Assembly (NCBI RefSeq): GCF_041260155.1
Contig: NC_091940.1
Location: 26,092,370 to 26,156,369, forward strand
Source of the DNA: Ptychodera flava
Taxonomy: Eukaryota; Hemichordata; Enteropneusta; Ptychoderidae
Direction of reading: 5' to 3'
DNA: 64,000 bases
Part shown: positions 59,905 through 64,000 of the stretch, piece by piece
How the letters are laid out: every line of letters starts with the position of its first letter
How positions within the stretch are numbered: the first letter of the stretch is position 1
Made by a program: the position numbers and the translations under genes
The notes under the pieces: model-generated
What the model was told of the DNA's origin: nothing
Database searches by the model: none
Seen by the model: only the letters and a program-made list of their open reading frames with translations

Positions 59905-60759
59905 TAACATAAGTGCAATTTTTGCAAGTGGTATAAGAATAGTCTCATCTTAATCCATTTGGGTTTGGGATTCTATTGTTCAAACATCGAACAAAAAAGT
60001 TATATTACAGACATACCTCAAGTTAATAACTTTATGGGCAAACTTCATATGATTTTTAATATTCAACAAAGCATTTCAAAATGACATTTACGTCATTCCA
60101 AAGTTCAGTGCACATTAAAAAATATCACATGCTTGACATTGTTGAAAAAACATCTTTTGAAGTTCATTCGATTTGTAGCTCTGGACAATAAAACGCATCC
60201 TCATGCAAGTTTCATAGTTTATTTGTTTTGAATGAATACATATATTTAGGCACAGCTCTGTGTTTCAAGGCTTTACACTTGAATGTAGAGCCAGTCTCTA
60301 AATGGATCGAATTTATATGCATACGTAGGTCATATTCATAGTTGTGTTCAGAGAGATTGGAAAAAATGCAGCAGACGTATTTAAGAAAATCTGCTAACAC
60401 ACAAAACAATATAAAGAAAATGATGACCCGGCAGAATGTCATCATACATTGTCTTGGTAAAATATTTGACAATTTGGGCTCATCGAAGTCTTTTAAATGG
60501 CTTTTCTGAAGAATTGAACGCTTTGTCGCCAGATGTGTTTGTCCTACTATCTATATACATTGTATTTCCTCACTTTCATGTCTACGGTAGTCAGTATGTA
60601 CAGACATCAAAAAATATCTAATGTCAGGAATCCTCAGCAGAAATGAATTATGAGACACATTCTTTATTCGATACTAGCTCATGTGAATAAACACATGAAT
60701 TGAAATTGAAGACGAAAAGATAAAATAAAAGATGTCCAAGCCATCTAATACAGTGATGT

Positions 60760-63012
60760 TTGTTTTCTAGCTGTGTAAGTTAATGGATGACTTAGTGATT
60801 ACAATCTTGTTAAACATTTGTGCAAGGAGACAAAAATATGATATTTATTTGACATTACGTGTTTCGTTGGCATTTGATATCTTTACTTTTTACGACACTC
60901 AGGGTGGATGGCCGGATAGATTGTTGTTCTAAAGATATCTAAGTGCCATGATTTCAAAAATATAACAGTATCTCAAACCGGGACACGATTCTTTCGTTAG
61001 CTACACGTCCCCTCCGTTATAACTCGTTTGTTATACCCTTATTTTTTCCCTTGTTGACATTAACATGTTTTTTTAAAACAATCACTCATCCAGCCCTTTA
61101 CTCTTGCGACAAAATAATTAAATACGACGCACATCCGTAAACACATCAGCCAACATAAATCCCATGTTGTATGCCGTTGGTCAAATACAGTTTCCGATTT
61201 CTTACAAATGTATCATCGGATTAATTACACGGGCTATTGACTTTCAATACTTTGCAATACCGTAGATAATCTCAGGAATAAATAGCAAAAATATGAAGCA
61301 TCATCATAAAATGCATCGTTGTAATTTTCAGAAGTCCGAATATTTTATAAGTTCGTGTAAGTGACGACATCTATCGTTGTCACTCAAAATCAACGCTAAC
61401 CATCTCCTGTGAAACACGTAAGCACTCAACAATTTTACTCGGAAGATGTACACTTTCACTTAAGAATACGGGAATGTAACATGTCTTCCTGCCAAACAAA
61501 GCAAGGCGTACAACTGCGGATAATTTACACATACGTTTGCCGTGACGGAGCAGGAAAGTCATCAAGCAAAAATTTTCGACCGGAATAACGGTTAATTCAC
61601 ATGCGATAGCAAGGGAAAATATTATAAAGGCCACCTGTAAGTGAAATAACGGATGTTAAGTACCGATAAATGGACGTCTACAGAATATTTTATTAGGAAA
61701 AATCAAAGGTGTACCTGACTTACTGGCCGTTTGTGATCAGAAGCAGCGTGTCATCCTCATAATCATTTTCTTGGTAATAGTGTCAAATGAAGCGTGTATC
61801 ATTGCGCAAAAAATGGCAATTGCTCCACTTTAAAGAAACAATAGAAATTATTAGATCAGTAATCGCGGAAATATCAGTAAGTGGTAGTTCGAGATCCGAA
61901 GTGATCATTTTTTTATTCAGAGCAGTGGACTACCTCGCTACACAAACTGAAATACGGTCGGTAGTTACCTTACAAAGAGACCGACCGAGCCCATGGCAGG
62001 ATAATCGCGTTATGGGTGTAACACAATAGAAAAAGGGAACACTTTAGAGATGTGTGCGAACATTGAAATTCTGCATTTTCTTAATGAACACCCTTCAATG
62101 TCAGATCTGCTCAGTTTTGCAAAAGCATAATAAATGCATGTCGTAATAAAGAAAAGAAACATTTAATGCAATCAACTCTATGTAGTTTATCAGAGTTTAC
62201 TTTAATTGGTCTTTTTATGGTTCCTTCTCACGTGCATCTCTCCACTCTGCGTAGATAGATTTGTAGGATATTTTACTTTTTGAATGAAGATGCTCTCTTG
62301 TGATCTTTTATCACTGTATACCACTGGGGCGTTCATTTATTATAGCCGGGACAGTCGGACAATTTCTTCTTGTGCCCCTGTCAAAATAATGAAACCTTAC
62401 TGCCCACTCAAAGAATTTTATGACCCTTGAGAAGACGATGGCAATTTGATGACACCGCCCTGCTGAATGCCATTTCTTCAGGAAATTTTGATTTTTGATA
62501 TGTCAATACTTTGTTATTTGTGTAAAAGCTAAACATGTACAGTAACTCTAACATTGTGAGTATTTTCGGGATTTTGTTGTATGTATAAATTACAGTTTGT
62601 TGGTCTTCTTTTTATGGCATGTTAAATACCCGGTATTCTATTTGTCAATGTACCGTGTTAATGAGTCACGTGTATTAGTATATATGGTTGAAAAGTAATG
62701 TCGAGTGTGGTTCTAAATTTGATTTTCAACAATAATACAGGACACAGATACACAGTCAGTGTGAAGAAGATGAGTACTGGGTATTACAATATGCTGTATA
62801 AAGTACACCTAGAAAATGTTACTGACACTTGCAACAAAACCTGAAAGACAGTTTATTTCATTGAAAAATAAATCACAGCAAATAAACTTTTGGTGGAATC
62901 TTTCAGACATCCTAGACATACACATTCTTTACTCGTGTTCAAATCCCCTTAAACCCCTCAAAAGTAAAGCATTGCTAAAATGGTGTCGCTGACACTCAAT
63001 GGGTCTTTTTAA
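60760..63012 (+). repeat. Tandem non-coding unit, copy c6
   Basis: The core has TATAA at 61,345, a weakened donor-like CAC|GTAAGC at 61,418, GTAAGT near 61,877, an AATAAA block near 62,130 and a block near 62,450. It ends at TTAA (63,009) with a MITE stub. Confidence 0.8.
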
Positions 63013-63056
63013 TGTAGAATGTGCATCGGGGACAAACATTCGAACATCAAATGTTA
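63013..63056 (-). mobile_element. MITE stub at the end of c6
   Basis: TTAA then TGTAGAATGTGCATCGGGGAC, the family terminus in reverse. It is cut off before the (TGTC)n repeat. Confidence 0.5.
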
Positions 63057-63078
63057 ACTCTCGTGAGCTTTAGATGAA

Positions 63079-63125
<47 letters not shown>
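63079..63125 (+). repeat. (TGTC)n microsatellite
   Basis: Nearly twelve perfect TGTC units heading the tandem array that follows, the same order as at 28,100. Confidence 0.95.
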
Positions 63126-63369
63126 GGCTCGATATCGCAAAACGGCTGATCAGATCGCAACAAATGTGTACATAGGTTTTCAACTGGCAAGAACTGATTA
63201 GTTTTTGGTGGGTGTGCCTTGCATATTTTATGCTTATTTACATAATTAATGATTTCAGAAAAGACGGTTATACATTGAGAACGACTGCACCCAAATTGAC
63301 AAGATTTGCTACAAATGTTGATCACACAAGGATAAATCAGCCGTGACAGATATTAAGGGATGACATGAA

Positions 63370-64000
63370 AGATAATTGCTAATTTGCTTATTTGATGAAT
63401 TTTCCTAATTAGGGATATATATTTGGATTGACTGAATTAAAGATGACGAAAGTCGCTATGTACATCAAAGATACTGTGATCTAACATTATAAAAGTTGTT
63501 TAGCATATTTTTACTTCAGCTAATTACGAATTTGCATATTTAACGAACTTTCCTAATTAAGAGGTATATCTGGATTGACTTGTTTAAAGTTGACGACACT
63601 TGTTACGACATAGAAGATTCTATGATCTGACATCATTGAAATCGTTTAGCAATTTCAGATCAGCTTATTAATAATTTGTATATTTAATGAGCTTTTCTGA
63701 TTAAGGATGAATATCTGAATTGATTCGATCAACGTTGATGAAACTTCCTTTGTACATTGGAGATACTGTTATATCACATTATTGAACGTCATTTAGTATT
63801 TTTACTTAATCTGATTACTAATTTGCATATTTAACGATCTTTTGTAATTAGAGATCTTTATCTGGACTGACTTTTATACAGTTAACAAAACATGCTATGT
63901 GCATTGAAGATAACATGATCTAACATTATTACGACTCCTTTAGCATTTTTAATTCAGGTAAAAACTATTATGCATATTTAATGAACTTTCCTGATTAGAG
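63370..64000 (+). repeat. ~147-bp tandem array running off the window
   Basis: Units marked by AATTTGCATATTTAA at about 63,381, 63,529, 63,673, 63,820 and 63,968 (spacings 144-148 bp), each followed by a CTAATTA phrase and a GATTGACT phrase. Units are diverged. Confidence 0.8.

Larger units (their letters stand above)
58346..60759 (+). repeat. Linker part of the tandem unit before c6
   Basis: Matches 40,153-40,850 and 49,580-50,086 in order. It is split by the Harbinger-like insertion at 58,618-59,904. Confidence 0.7.

Overview
The window looks like AT-rich, repeat-dense nuclear DNA of an invertebrate deuterostome. An enteropneust hemichordate is my first guess and a lancelet is possible. 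The evidence is a spliced gene with phase-1 symmetric exons, metazoan-type LTR elements (BEL/Pao, chromodomain Ty3/Gypsy, SCAN-type Gypsy), two LINEs, tRNA-derived short elements, and a six-cysteine 'PAECDP..YPCC..GWCG' module that I recall from lancelet and hemichordate proteins. Nothing prokaryotic was seen. The organism call is inference.

Layout. 1-12,450: copies c1, c2 and c3 of a tandem non-coding unit of about 3.2-4.2 kb, with a SCAN-type Gypsy fragment inserted in c3 (8,358-11,044). 12,450-14,000: a degenerate ~110-bp minisatellite containing one arm of a 127-bp inverted duplication. 15,111-30,660: one plus-strand gene, read as a secreted protein of about 426 residues: signal peptide, two FTP (fucolectin/tachylectin-4/pentraxin-1) domains, two hevein-like modules, stop. 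Its central intron holds a decayed third FTP unit, a 499-bp tRNA-promoter element with direct terminal repeats, and a young antisense BEL/Pao element (18,949-26,427). Its next intron holds a microsatellite plus 150-bp tandem array. 30,900-33,243: a broken LINE. 34,080-63,050: copies c4, c5 and c6 of the tandem unit. These are interrupted by a Ty3/Gypsy element (40,851-49,579), a 5.7-kb element flanked by TTAA that itself carries a second LINE (52,617-58,345), and a 1.29-kb Harbinger-like element flanked by TAA (58,618-59,904). 63,079-64,000: a (TGTC)n microsatellite leading into a ~147-bp tandem array that runs off the edge.

The repeated units act as empty-site controls for one another. Aligning copies by eye exposes insertion points and target duplications for a TTAA-flanked MITE family (about ten copies), the 5.7-kb element, the Harbinger-like element, the Ty3 element and a tRNA-derived SINE nested inside a MITE. 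Apart from the lectin-like gene I see no host protein gene I can support. The strongest observations are that gene, its homogenised FTP duplication, the 499-bp element with paired pol III-type boxes, and the resolved nested insertions.
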